Assembly: GCA_020349245.1 (NCBI GenBank)
Contig: CP070764.1
Coordinates: forward strand, 2,432,443 to 2,482,595
Direction of reading: 5' to 3'
Length of the DNA stretch: 50,153 nucleotides
From: Chloroflexota bacterium
Lineage (GTDB): Bacteria; Chloroflexota; Anaerolineae; Anaerolineales; UBA4823
The position numbers and the translations under genes were made by a program. The notes under the pieces were generated by a model, which made no database searches, was not told the DNA's origin, and saw nothing but the letters and a program-made list of their open reading frames with translations. This document shows positions 8,723-17,936 of this stretch, piece after piece. Within the stretch, counting starts at the first letter, position 1, and the number at the start of each line of letters is the position of its first letter.

Positions 8723-9451
8723 TTAACTCATCGATGTATCCAATTTCGGGAATTTTGTTACAAACCTCACCAATAAATATGATCCCGAAAGAAGTAATAA
8801 GCCACCAATTGCCAATATTACAGGCAGAACCGGTAAGTATAAGATCTGGCAAATTGTGAATGATAAGAGGACAAATCCTGCATAATAATAATATCGGGAA
8901 CCATCGATCGTTAGAACTCCGAGCAGGAGAAATATTATCGTAATAATTCCTCCCACAATGCTGGGACTATACTCAGACATTTGATGGAAAGTAGGTCCAA
9001 ACTCAAAGATCATGAATGTTAATGTACCGGTTATGAGAAGCAGCAAGATCAGCGCTAAACCAATTTTAACCAGGGTGGAAAAGTGCTTGAGTCGTAGCTC
9101 ATCAACAACAAAATAGACCATCCTTGACCTAGTGAAGTATTCCTTTCCAGCCATCACAACCATAAAGTATGCGAGTAATATTGAACCGATAAACCAGATC
9201 GCATTTTCTAAACCAATCGTTAAAACGAATCCCAGCAACGTGAGACCCAAACCCATATCCCAGAGACCATCACAACTTACTAGCCATAAAGCCTTTGAAC
9301 GCCAGTCTGTTTCATTAACCATCCATAGCTCCATACCCATAAGACCGGGACACTCATTGCATATATAATAGCGAAGTTTAATTTTGTTCACACGAGCCTG
9401 AAGAATCGTCTTACCCCCTACTCGAGAGGGGTATGAATTTAACTCCCCCAT
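8723..9451 (-). CDS. Hypothetical polytopic membrane protein
   Basis: Up to 242 residues; not a family I recognise. A soluble N-terminal stretch contains a CNEC pair. It is followed by about six hydrophobic segments in three pairs (~62-100, ~128-150, ~160-235) and a short polar C terminus. The start is uncertain: the ATG at 9451 has only a weak AAGG upstream, whereas an in-frame ATG at 9322 (MVNETDW) has GGAG six bases before it and would give a ~199-residue protein. It ends just before the tandem hairpins and begins 19 nt downstream of the mgtE stop, so it probably belongs to the mgtE transcript. Confidence 0.6.
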   Translation of the reverse strand: MGELNSYPSRVGGKTILQARVNKIKLRYYICNECPGLMGMELWMVNETDWRSKALWLVSCDGLWDMGLGLTLLGFVLTIGLENAIWFIGSILLAYFMVVMAGKEYFTRSRMVYFVVDELRLKHFSTLVKIGLALILLLLITGTLTFMIFEFGPTFHQMSEYSPSIVGGIITIIFLLLGVLTIDGSRYYYYAGFVLLSFTICQILYLPVLPVILAIGGLLLLSGSYLLVRFVTKFPKLDTSMS

Positions 9452-9469
9452 CCTTAAAATATTTAAAAC

Positions 9470-10825
9470 CTAGAAGAAACCCAATAACAGAATTGTGGCA
9501 ATGGATAAGTAAATTAGGTAACCAAGAGTGTCAGTTAAAGTTGTCACCAGCACCGGTGAAGCCAACGCCGGGTCTAACTTGATTAGCGACATTCCGAGGG
9601 GAACAACGACACCTGCCAGACCTGCTGCGATCAAATTAAGAAATGTAGCACTACCTACAACAAAACCTAAAATCGGTGAACCTTTCCAAGCCAGCGCAAT
9701 TATTGCTATGATCGTACCAATTATGATCCCATTTGCTAAACCAATTAATATCTCCCTGACCATAGTCCCGGCCCCATCCTTTGGGCTTATTTCCCCCAAT
9801 GCTAATCCCCGTACAGTCACCGTTAATGTCTGCGTACCAGCACTACCACTTACCCCAGCAACAATTGGGAAGAACACCGCCAGAACAGCCAGTTGTGCAA
9901 TGGTATTCTCAAACAAGCTCAATACTAAGGCTGAAAGCATCGCAGTACCCAAATTTAACACCAACCAAGGTAAACGGGCGCGAAGTGCCACTTTTGGGGG
10001 TACCGAAACAGAAATTCGTTCGTTGGTAACACCACCCAAGCGATAAATATCTTCTGTTTCCTCTTCCTCCAAGACGGCCACCATGTCATCGTGCGTAATC
10101 ACACCTAGGAGGTGGTATTGTTCATCTACCACAGGCAAGGCAAGCAAATCATAACGAGCCATTAACCTGGCAGCAGCTTCCTGGTCAGTATTTGCAAATG
10201 CTGATATGACTTCCTTATTCATTATTTCGCTGATGCGGGTATCCGAAGGTGCCACAATGATCTCTAATAGCGATACCACGCCCACCAACTTTACATCATC
10301 ATCGACTACGTAGAGGTAATATGCAATCCGAGCTCCAGGTACCATGGTCTTTAGGTGAGCAATCGCTTCCGTTGCTGTAATATCCTTGTGGATAACAACA
10401 TCCACAGAAGTCATTAAGCCACCAGCTGTATCATCACTGTGCTGAAGCAGGGGCAGGATTCCAGCAGCATCTTCTATCGCGGAAAGCGTTTCTGCCGCTT
10501 GTTCCGGGGGCATATCACCAATTAGGTCAGCAACCTCGTCTGGCTCCATCTGGTTGACGATGCGAGTCAAGTCATCGGCTTCCAAGCGGGTCGCAACTAC
10601 TATCGCATCCTCATCAGACAATTCCTCAAGGATATCGGCTGAATCCTCGGGATTTAACCTTGGAAGGAGTTCTGACTGGGTATCCGGAGGTAATTCTTCA
10701 AAGACGTCCGCCTGGTCAGGCGGTCGTAATGCTTCCACCAAGGCGACTGCCCGTTTCCAATCCTCGGCTGTTAATGCTTCCCTCAATTCTTCCAATACGA
10801 GATTGACATCGGTTATATCGACCAC
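9470..10825 (-). CDS. mgtE: Magnesium transporter MgtE
   Basis: 451 residues, the usual MgtE length. Residues ~1-130 are the acidic superhelical N domain (repeats such as LPPDTQSELLPRLNPEDSAD). Two CBS domains follow (~135-255; VVIHKDITATEAIAHLKTMV and GVITHDDMVAVLEEEE). The membrane domain has five helices from ~285, including the pore-region segment FFPIVAGVSGSAGTQTLTV. The family is a homodimeric Mg2+-gated Mg2+ channel in the inner membrane, closed when the N and CBS domains bind Mg2+. It is 49 nt downstream of the DUF4332 gene on the same strand. No Mg riboswitch is visible because there is almost no leader. Confidence 0.95.
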   Translation of the reverse strand: MVDITDVNLVLEELREALTAEDWKRAVALVEALRPPDQADVFEELPPDTQSELLPRLNPEDSADILEELSDEDAIVVATRLEADDLTRIVNQMEPDEVADLIGDMPPEQAAETLSAIEDAAGILPLLQHSDDTAGGLMTSVDVVIHKDITATEAIAHLKTMVPGARIAYYLYVVDDDVKLVGVVSLLEIIVAPSDTRISEIMNKEVISAFANTDQEAAARLMARYDLLALPVVDEQYHLLGVITHDDMVAVLEEEETEDIYRLGGVTNERISVSVPPKVALRARLPWLVLNLGTAMLSALVLSLFENTIAQLAVLAVFFPIVAGVSGSAGTQTLTVTVRGLALGEISPKDGAGTMVREILIGLANGIIIGTIIAIIALAWKGSPILGFVVGSATFLNLIAAGLAGVVVPLGMSLIKLDPALASPVLVTTLTDTLGYLIYLSIATILLLGFF

Positions 10826-10874
10826 AAAATTGCCTCCAGAATAGAGTGTCTAGCTCTTATTTTATCCCCTGTGT

Positions 10875-11579
10875 TCAGAAATAAACGACCCTGGGTAAAT
10901 CTTTAGCTTTGAGTACGGTATATTGCGCTTCAGCAGGCAAAGTAGCCACCCCATCAAAGCCAGATTCTGCTACATAATTTACGACGATTTCCCGCAATTC
11001 CTCTGGGCTTAATGCTGCGATTTTCTCTACTGTATCGATCCCGGCTTCGTAATATAATCTCGCCCTAACCCCTTTTACTCCAGGTATTCGAGCCAAGTCA
11101 GACAATTTCACAAATTCTAAGACCACAGATTCTGGGAGACCAGTTGACCTCGCAATTTTCCTCCGGCTGTCAGGTGTTTTGCCAGCTTCCAACATTTGAT
11201 CAGCGTTGCAGATCCCAAGCTTTTTAAGTTTTAAGACGAAATTCTGGTTCACACCACGGAAATCTCGTAATAAAAACGGATCGCGAAAAATCCTCTCCTC
11301 CCGCATGGTTCCAGCCAAATGATGCAACTCGTGATTTGTTTGAAAATTAAAATAGTAACGGATTGCCCATAAATAACCCTTAGCATTTTGCTGCGATCCG
11401 CGCTCTACAAAGTCTACAAAACCAATTAGGTCTTCGGAAGTTGCGTCTGCCAGCTTCTGCTTGCCGCGAGAATCGATGACAAACCTCTCGAATTCCTGAA
11501 CATATTTAACACAGCGATTAATCGCGTTCTGCGATCTCCCACCTCGTTTTAAATACAAGGTGAAACCTTCTTGATCCAT
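10875..11579 (-). CDS. Integrase-type core-binding domain plus DUF4332 (helix-hairpin-helix) protein
   Basis: 234 residues; ATG at 11579 with GGAG seven bases upstream. The N-terminal ~85 residues (FTLYLKRGGRSQNAINRCV then YVQEFERFV) resemble the SAM-like core-binding domain of tyrosine recombinases. The C-terminal half looks like DUF4332, with ARIPGVKGVRARLYYEAGI and TVEKIAALSPEELREIV, a double helix-hairpin-helix arrangement. The recombinase catalytic domain (Arg, HxxR and Tyr nucleophile) is absent, so this is a probable DNA- or nucleic-acid-binding protein and not a recombinase. No mobile element surrounds it. Its job is unknown. Confidence 0.7.
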   Translation of the reverse strand: MDQEGFTLYLKRGGRSQNAINRCVKYVQEFERFVIDSRGKQKLADATSEDLIGFVDFVERGSQQNAKGYLWAIRYYFNFQTNHELHHLAGTMREERIFRDPFLLRDFRGVNQNFVLKLKKLGICNADQMLEAGKTPDSRRKIARSTGLPESVVLEFVKLSDLARIPGVKGVRARLYYEAGIDTVEKIAALSPEELREIVVNYVAESGFDGVATLPAEAQYTVLKAKDLPRVVYF

Positions 11580-11774
11580 TTTCGCACTCCGATTCTATTG
11601 ATTCTACAACAGAAACAATAAAAGGATTAACCTGTTTTCATGATCGGATGGCTCTTATCCACGATATTCCTTTCCACCCTAGCGATCGAAGCTTTTTATG
11701 TCTCGTAGAATTGAGGTTTGATGGAACAAGCTGCAGCTTTTAACCTTGAAGGAATTAATGGACTGCCCTTGCCA

Positions 11775-12440
11775 TTAATTCACCGACACCTGATTCCCCG
11801 AATCACTCTCTTGGTGAGCTGCCAATAACATTTCTAACCTCCCAATAAAATGCAACTTCTCTAGAATATTTACTAAATGACCATTCACCACCTGCTCAGA
11901 GACTGATAATTCTTGTGCAATCTTCTTATTAGAAATCCCCTGAGCTTTTCTTTGGAGGATCAATTTTTCCTGATTCGACAAATTCATCACAGGTTTTGAT
12001 GATCCATCTCTCACCTGACTTAATCTCTCATATATCAATCCAGCGATCCGTCGATGAAATCTCGGTTTTTCCTCCAAAATCACATGAAGCAATTCTGCCA
12101 AATCTCGATCGCTCGGCGTACTAACAAAGCAGTAATCTGCACCTGCAATTAAAAGTTCAATCTCACATTTATCATCTAGATTTTTCGTTTTTACTACGAT
12201 TTTTGTACGTGGACTGGTCCTCTTTATCAGCTGGATCTTCTCGATTGCAGAGCAATTATTGGAACCAAGAGCGAATAGAACAAGATCCGGGAGAAATCGT
12301 TTGACTTCATCTATAGCTCCATCTCCAAACAATTCACTGGCTAACATCTCGAAGCCTGAGAGATTTTTTATTTTATTTTCCAAAACTGTTTCTTCTGCTT
12401 TATTATCCCTGATAATAAAAATACTATTAATTTCTTTCAC
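11775..12440 (-). CDS. LuxR-type transcriptional regulator with degenerate receiver domain
   Basis: 221 residues from the GTG at 12440 (GGAG ten bases upstream; the TTG at 12458 precedes this site). The N-terminal half folds like a receiver domain but has lost key residues. The phosphoacceptor position (PDLVLFALG, residue 57) is Ala where Asp is expected, one acidic-pocket residue is Arg (R11 next to D12), and the conserved Lys is Ser (residue 107). Thr85 is kept. The C-terminal half is a LuxR/GerE helix-turn-helix (LSNQEKLILQRKAQGISNKKI then VNGHLVNILEKL). The intact response regulator at 13399-14061 has the same register, D57 and K107. It probably binds DNA without phosphorylation control, or senses a ligand or partner. 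No kinase gene is adjacent. Confidence 0.8.
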   Translation of the reverse strand: MKEINSIFIIRDNKAEETVLENKIKNLSGFEMLASELFGDGAIDEVKRFLPDLVLFALGSNNCSAIEKIQLIKRTSPRTKIVVKTKNLDDKCEIELLIAGADYCFVSTPSDRDLAELLHVILEEKPRFHRRIAGLIYERLSQVRDGSSKPVMNLSNQEKLILQRKAQGISNKKIAQELSVSEQVVNGHLVNILEKLHFIGRLEMLLAAHQESDSGNQVSVN

Positions 12441-12524
12441 GCGAGGTTTTCTCCACAAAACGAATTATAAATAATGGCAGTTCAGAAGATCTCTATCTTT
12501 GAATAAATGTTCTTATATATCAAT

Positions 12525-13127
12525 TTAAGGTCGGCTCTGCGATTTCTCTGCCTTTTCCGGTTTTGTTCTCTCTCTCGGGTCATAAGCAGGACCTTGACTT
12601 GGTTCTACTGGTTTTTTGAATCCTGACAGAAAACTCGGGATAGTATCCTGGGGAAATCTTGGCCAGGTTATCGCAACCAATCCAGTGAGAAAAATCAGCA
12701 TTAACCAGCCAGAAAGTGGCTCGTAACGAAAAGCGCTAATTATGAACCATGTATAAATAGGCGCTTGGAACATTTTGCCTAAGACTGAAAGGATTCCAAA
12801 CCTCGAGAACACCAAAATCCAGCACACGACATAAATTACACTGGTTGATGTTGATAATAAGTTTGCAGTGGTCATGAATATCAGCAAGCCAAGTGCCACA
12901 GACATATCAAAATATAAATCATGGTCCCCAATCCAAGTGTTCTTTACCACCTGGCTCCGGCGGGCAAGATAGCCATCCAGTACGTCACTGCCCCAGGAAA
13001 TTACCATCAGCAGTGAAGCAAGCCGCACACCATCAAGACCAAGCGACCACCCTATCCAGGCAATGCCCACGGCAATAATAACTCTTGAAAAGGTGAGAAA
13101 ATCTGCTGAATATTTTAGTTGCTTCAT
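12525..13127 (-). CDS. CDP-alcohol phosphatidyltransferase family protein
   Basis: 200 residues with about six hydrophobic segments up to ~165 and a Lys/Pro/Glu-rich cytoplasmic tail. The family signature is visible as DVLDGYLARR followed by GDHDLYFD, supplying the four metal-binding and catalytic aspartates of D-x2-DG-x2-AR...D-x3-D; the Gly that usually precedes the third Asp by four residues is shifted by one. Members transfer a phosphoalcohol (glycerol phosphate, inositol phosphate, serine) from or onto CDP-diacylglycerol at the membrane in phospholipid synthesis. The acceptor is not deducible here. It is bounded upstream by the terminator at 13325-13370, so it is transcribed separately from the two-component system. 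Confidence 0.85.
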   Translation of the reverse strand: MKQLKYSADFLTFSRVIIAVGIAWIGWSLGLDGVRLASLLMVISWGSDVLDGYLARRSQVVKNTWIGDHDLYFDMSVALGLLIFMTTANLLSTSTSVIYVVCWILVFSRFGILSVLGKMFQAPIYTWFIISAFRYEPLSGWLMLIFLTGLVAITWPRFPQDTIPSFLSGFKKPVEPSQGPAYDPRERTKPEKAEKSQSRP

Positions 13128-13324
13128 AATCTAACTCCGGGGAATCAATTCACGAGAAATCTCCCTGAACTCAGCTTCTCCTACCTGAAACTCAAATACC
13201 GATCCAAATCCGTTTATTTAACATTACTCCAAATCTTGGATTTCACATTACCCATGAGAACGGTTTAATACCCCACCAAAGAGGGGTTTTCGTCAAATTC
13301 CCATTTTCTTGCTGGTTTTAGGGG

Positions 13325-13370
13325 AAAAAAACAAAAAACCTTTCCATTCAAAAGATCATGGAAAGGTTTT
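13325..13370 (-). terminator. Intrinsic terminator of the two-component operon
   Basis: A 13-bp perfect stem (13335-13347 with 13358-13370, AAAACCTTTCCAT and its complement) with a 10-nt loop is followed on the minus strand by a T-rich tract (the complement of 13325-13334). It lies 29 nt after the stop of the response regulator gene. Confidence 0.9.
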
Positions 13371-13398
13371 CGACAAACGGAAAGATCCGAAGATCAAT

Positions 13399-14061
13399 TC
13401 ATCTGGCTGAATCCCTTTTTACTATTCCTTGTTGCCAAGCAAAAACAGCTGCCTGCGTGCGATCAACTAGGTGCAGTTTGCTGAGAATATTGCTGACGTG
13501 CCCTTTGACCGTATTTTCACTGATAACCAGCTCGTCTGCAATTTGACTGTTTGGATATCCATTAGCAATAAGTTTAAGAACATCCAACTCGCGTTCGGTT
13601 AATTCCGTGTAAATTTCAAATTCGTCCTGGTTTTCGTGACGGATGTTCTTAAGAACTCTCGCGGCGACTTTTGGATGTAAAGTGACTTCCCCTTGGCGAG
13701 CCTTGATCACCGCCTCCGCCAGCTTTTCCATTTTCATATCTTTGAGAATATAGGAGATTGCACCTGCCTTTAAAGCTGGAAAAATTAATTCATCATCATG
13801 GTAGGAGGTCAAGACGACAATCTGAGTCCGAGGACTGATATTCTTGATCACCCGCGTCGTTTCAACGCCATCCATCCCTGGAAGGATCAGGTCCATGAGA
13901 ATCACATCTGGAATGAGATTTTTAACAATGTCAATCGCCTGCTCACCAGAACTTGCTTCCCCCACGACGTTGAAATCTGGTAACGTATCCAAATATCCAC
14001 GGACACCTTTGCGAACAACTTCATGATCGTCAACGATCAGCAATGTAATTGGTTCCGCCAT
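13399..14061 (-). CDS. NarL/FixJ-family response regulator
   Basis: 220 residues. The receiver domain has acidic residues D11/D12, phosphoacceptor D57 in PDVILMDLILPG, T85 and K107. The C-terminal LuxR-type helix-turn-helix reads LTERELDVLKLIANGYPNSQI then ENTVKGHVSNILSKL. It lies 26 nt downstream of the propeller histidine kinase gene on the same strand and just before a strong terminator, so it is the cognate regulator of that HisKA_3 kinase. Target genes are unknown; the nearest non-operon genes are a phosphatidyltransferase and a c-di-AMP receptor. Confidence 0.95.
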   Translation of the reverse strand: MAEPITLLIVDDHEVVRKGVRGYLDTLPDFNVVGEASSGEQAIDIVKNLIPDVILMDLILPGMDGVETTRVIKNISPRTQIVVLTSYHDDELIFPALKAGAISYILKDMKMEKLAEAVIKARQGEVTLHPKVAARVLKNIRHENQDEFEIYTELTERELDVLKLIANGYPNSQIADELVISENTVKGHVSNILSKLHLVDRTQAAVFAWQQGIVKRDSAR

Positions 14062-14087
14062 AATTGTCTCCGCCAGTGATATTCAGG

Positions 14088-17000
14088 TTATAGTGTGATA
14101 GGTGCAATTACCTTTATGCGAGTCCCTTGTCCAATTTCACTATCGATCAACAATTTTCCACCTATCAATTCTACCCGTTCACGCATAGAACGCAACCCGA
14201 ATCCGGCAGGTTGTCTGCTGACCTCAAACCCAATCCCATCATCCACAATAAGCACCTCGATTTCATCAGAGTTATATGAGATCGCGATTTCAACTTTTTT
14301 TGCCTGGCTGTGTCTGGCAACATTTGCTAATGATTCTTGGACGACGCGATAAATTGACTGTTCAATTTCCAATGGCAGTTGTCTTTCATTCATTATTTTC
14401 ACATCAGCGTATATATCACACTGGTTCTCCCAATTAAATACATAATCTCGCACAGAGGAAGCTAGCCCCATCTCTCTCAAAGTTGCCGGATACATCTCTT
14501 GAATTAAAATAATCAGCTCCTGGAGAACTTCATGGACCAACTCTTCTGCTTCTAGGAGATGAGATTTACTCGCATCAGGATTTCTATCGATGATACCAGT
14601 TGCTGCTCCCAATTGGGCGAGCGCTGCAAACGCTTTTTGTTTAGCGCTATCATGGAGATCACGTGCTAAACGGCTTCGTTCTTCAGCAATGGCTAAATCC
14701 CGTAATTGTTCAAATAATTGAGCATTTTGAATGGACAATGCAGAATGTTGGGTGAGGGCTGTGAACACACGTTTCTCTTCCAATCCGATGGCATCCGGTT
14801 CCTTGAAATTGACATTGAAGACCCCAAAGATCTCATCACCAATCTTGATAGGCAAAAACATGAATGAGCGAATACCCTCATTCAGAACAACTTTCACCAA
14901 TTCAGGAGATTCCAAATCTTTGCGAGGATCATTATGTCCGTCTTGAACAACTACCATTGTACTGGTCTTTACCGCTTCGCCGATCACGCCTTCATCTTTT
15001 CCAAAGGCGAGCTCTTGCACAGCCTCAGCGCTAAATCCCCGGGATATTTTTATTACATACTTTTCTCGTGCTTCATCCCAAATAAAAATTGCGCTTTTAT
15101 CTGCATGCAAGATATCAATAGAAACATCAACTAAGGCTTTCAATCGACTTTCAAGAGACAAATTTTGGTCAATAACTTCATCAGCCTGGTAGAGGGCTTC
15201 AAGCTCGATTCTGCGGAGTTCTATTTCTTCAGTCCTGACCTTTACTTGATCTTCCAATTCCCGACTACGTGCTTCTATAGACCTTATGCGAAGACGATAA
15301 CCGCTGATTACTCCAGCCATAATTACCAGAGTGATTATTCCGATAAACCACCAGGTCTCCCAAAATGGTGGCACTACTCTGACAGTGATTGAATAGGCAT
15401 CCTCATTCCAGATACCATCGCTATTGGTTGCCTTTAACCTCAGGGTATAGGTGCCTCCAGGTAGATTCGTATACCGCCCATTTCGAGATGACCCAATCAC
15501 GTTCCAATCTTCATCGAATCCATCCAACTTATATGCGTAAACACTCTTTTCTGGATGGGAATAATTCAAGGCAACAAAACTGAACTCTAAATTATTCTTG
15601 CCCCATGTTAGGACGATTTCTTGCAAACCTTCAATATTCGAGGTCTCCTCACCGCCCTGTCTTAATGAAGTCAAAACCACTGGTGGTAAATAGGTCGAGT
15701 CCTCAATATCTTCTGGGAAAAAAGATGTCAATCCATTAATTCCCCCGAAGAACATCTCGCCTTTGCTGTCTAATAGATGTGCGCCAACATTAAATTCGTT
15801 GCTTTGAATCCCATCACTCACATCGAAATTCTTGAAAGTCTCCAGTATTGGGTCGAATTCTGATAACCCAAAATTTGTACTTAACCACAGATTTCCACCC
15901 TTATCTTCAAGAATGCCATATACCACGTTATTTGGCAACCCATCTGCGACCCTGAAATGTTTAAATTCCCCAGTGGCAGGGTCATACTTGTCAAGTCCGC
16001 TTCCATAGGTACCTAGCCAGATCCAGCCACGGCTATCTTCAAATATGGTTAGAATATCGGTATCTCCAACCGTATTTGGATCTTCTGGATCATGGATATA
16101 ATTTATGAATGTCCCGGTACTAGGATCGAACATACTGACACCGCCACCTCCGGTTCCGAGCCATAATTTCCCTGTTCGATCTTCGATAATCGACCAGATC
16201 AGATCGTAAATTAGGCTGTTCGGATTTTCAGGATCATACCGGTAATGGCTGAATTTTTCCGTGGTGCGATCCAGTCTATCCAACCCACTGCCTGCTGTAC
16301 CAATCCATAGATACCCGTCTCTGTCTTCATAAATGGCATTTATCGCATTCATCGCCAAGCTATCGGCATCTTCTGGATCATGCGTGTAGTGGATAAACTC
16401 GTCACTATCAGGGTCTAATCGATTTAGACCTCCTCCCCTCGTACCTACCCATAATGTACCGGATTGATCGGTATATACTGACCAGACTTCGTCACTGCTT
16501 AGGCTGGAAGGATCTTCTGGAATATTTTTGTGGTGAACCATATTCTCTGTACTGCGCTCATAGAGATCCACACCTCCACCCAAGATTCCCAGCCAGAGAT
16601 TTCCATCGGTATTTTCTGAAATTGACATGACACCATTTGCGGCCAAACTATCAGGATCATTGGGTATATGGCGGTAGTAGGAAAAGCGAGCAGTTTGGGG
16701 ATCAAATCTATTTATTCCGGCTCCAAATGTCCCAATCCAAACAATCCCTGAGCGATCGACAAAAGCTTCAGTCACCATGTCTCCACTTAAACTGAAAGGA
16801 TCACCAAGGTTGTTGGAAAGATTTTGAAATTGATCAACCTCCGGATCGAAGATATCGATTCCCCCATTACCAATCCCGATCCAGATATTTCCCAGCAAGT
16901 CAACCGCCAGTGCGGAAATGGAATTCTGACTAAGGCTGTACTCGCTCTTTGAATCGCTCTTGAATGTATAGAATTCTTCATTTTCGAAGACAAATTTATT

Positions 17001-17936
17001 GAGCCCCTCATCTGCGGTCCCTATCCACAGATTTCCATCGGCATCTTCACAAATGGATGTGACCAAATCACTGGAAATCCTATGAGGGTTGATGATGTCA
17101 TGACGGTAGCGATAGAATGAGTCGGAAGAAGGATCATACCGGCTCAATCCCCCGCCGTAAGTTGCGACCCACAATATTCCCCTATTATCTAGATGAAGAT
17201 CGACGATCGTGTTGCTCCCCAAGCTGTTCAAATTATCTGGATCATGTGTGTAATGGATAAATTCTTCACTTACCGCATCGAACCGATCCAAACCATTCCA
17301 GGTGCCGATCCAAAGGTTCCCCTCGGCATCATTCTCGATCACATTGATCGAATCATGCGCGACAGAGGTTGGTACATCAGGATCATGGCGATAATTGACG
17401 AATTTTTCAGTTTTGCGATCAAACCGGTTCAATCCACGCCCATACGTGCCTACCCACAAGACCTCGTTCTTATCTTCAAAAATTGAGAAAACGGAATTAT
17501 CACTGAGGCTTCCAGGATCATCGGGATCATGTCTGTATATCTTGAATTCGTATCCATCAAATTTGTTCAATCCATCTTCTGTACCAAACCAAATGAATCC
17601 CTGGCTATCCTGATAAATGCTATATATAGAACTCTGGGAGAGGCCTTGTTCAATTGAAATTCTCTCGAATCTGATTTGCTGACTGGATAATTCCGAACGA
17701 AAAGTGGATTTCTCTGAAGAGTTAGTACCAATACTTGTTCTTTCAATATCATATTCATTTTCAGATATATTCTGATCTTCAAAGATTTGCCAGCTATTTT
17801 TAGATTCAATTAACTTAGCGTTTTGATATTCAATGGATTGAAATTGCATTCCCCCATTGGCAGAGATGACCAACAGGATCAGAAAGCTCTGCACAGACGA
17901 TAAAAAAGCCTTGGATTTACTTATATGACTATACAT
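14088..17936 (-). CDS. Two-component propeller sensor histidine kinase (Reg_prop - Y_Y_Y - GAF - HisKA_3 - HATPase)
   Basis: 1282 residues. A signal or anchor segment at ~10-28 is followed by 14 tandem ~47-residue Reg_prop units (~93-745) with the core pattern D..G.LWIGT.G.GL.RFDP, enough for two seven-bladed propellers. A Y_Y_Y immunoglobulin-like domain comes next (GRYTNLPGGTYTLRLKATNS), then one membrane helix (WWFIGIITLVIMAGVISGY), a coiled coil and a GAF domain (~930-1070). The HisKA_3 H-box is LARDLHDSAKQ with the His near residue 1094, and the ATPase ends with VDDGIGFE and GFGLRSMRERV. The periplasmic or extracellular propellers probably bind a carbohydrate or other ligand, as in hybrid sensors of Bacteroides, but here there is no fused regulator; the NarL-type partner is the next gene. 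Confidence 0.95.
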   Translation of the reverse strand: MYSHISKSKAFLSSVQSFLILLVISANGGMQFQSIEYQNAKLIESKNSWQIFEDQNISENEYDIERTSIGTNSSEKSTFRSELSSQQIRFERISIEQGLSQSSIYSIYQDSQGFIWFGTEDGLNKFDGYEFKIYRHDPDDPGSLSDNSVFSIFEDKNEVLWVGTYGRGLNRFDRKTEKFVNYRHDPDVPTSVAHDSINVIENDAEGNLWIGTWNGLDRFDAVSEEFIHYTHDPDNLNSLGSNTIVDLHLDNRGILWVATYGGGLSRYDPSSDSFYRYRHDIINPHRISSDLVTSICEDADGNLWIGTADEGLNKFVFENEEFYTFKSDSKSEYSLSQNSISALAVDLLGNIWIGIGNGGIDIFDPEVDQFQNLSNNLGDPFSLSGDMVTEAFVDRSGIVWIGTFGAGINRFDPQTARFSYYRHIPNDPDSLAANGVMSISENTDGNLWLGILGGGVDLYERSTENMVHHKNIPEDPSSLSSDEVWSVYTDQSGTLWVGTRGGGLNRLDPDSDEFIHYTHDPEDADSLAMNAINAIYEDRDGYLWIGTAGSGLDRLDRTTEKFSHYRYDPENPNSLIYDLIWSIIEDRTGKLWLGTGGGGVSMFDPSTGTFINYIHDPEDPNTVGDTDILTIFEDSRGWIWLGTYGSGLDKYDPATGEFKHFRVADGLPNNVVYGILEDKGGNLWLSTNFGLSEFDPILETFKNFDVSDGIQSNEFNVGAHLLDSKGEMFFGGINGLTSFFPEDIEDSTYLPPVVLTSLRQGGEETSNIEGLQEIVLTWGKNNLEFSFVALNYSHPEKSVYAYKLDGFDEDWNVIGSSRNGRYTNLPGGTYTLRLKATNSDGIWNEDAYSITVRVVPPFWETWWFIGIITLVIMAGVISGYRLRIRSIEARSRELEDQVKVRTEEIELRRIELEALYQADEVIDQNLSLESRLKALVDVSIDILHADKSAIFIWDEAREKYVIKISRGFSAEAVQELAFGKDEGVIGEAVKTSTMVVVQDGHNDPRKDLESPELVKVVLNEGIRSFMFLPIKIGDEIFGVFNVNFKEPDAIGLEEKRVFTALTQHSALSIQNAQLFEQLRDLAIAEERSRLARDLHDSAKQKAFAALAQLGAATGIIDRNPDASKSHLLEAEELVHEVLQELIILIQEMYPATLREMGLASSVRDYVFNWENQCDIYADVKIMNERQLPLEIEQSIYRVVQESLANVARHSQAKKVEIAISYNSDEIEVLIVDDGIGFEVSRQPAGFGLRSMRERVELIGGKLLIDSEIGQGTRIKVIAPITL
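15705..17660 (-). repeat. 14 tandem ~144-bp Reg_prop coding repeats
   Basis: The propeller part of the kinase gene consists of 14 consecutive units of about 141-147 bp, each encoding a W-I/L/V-G-T signature followed by a diagnostic FD or YD and, in most units, a HDPxxPxSL linker. They are diverged at the DNA level, so they are ancient repeats and not recent expansions. Confidence 0.85.

Noticed and set aside
15705..17660. Periodic ~144-bp DNA repeats considered as a CRISPR or satellite array
   Set aside because: The period matches Reg_prop protein units within one long reading frame, and the DNA copies are diverged.
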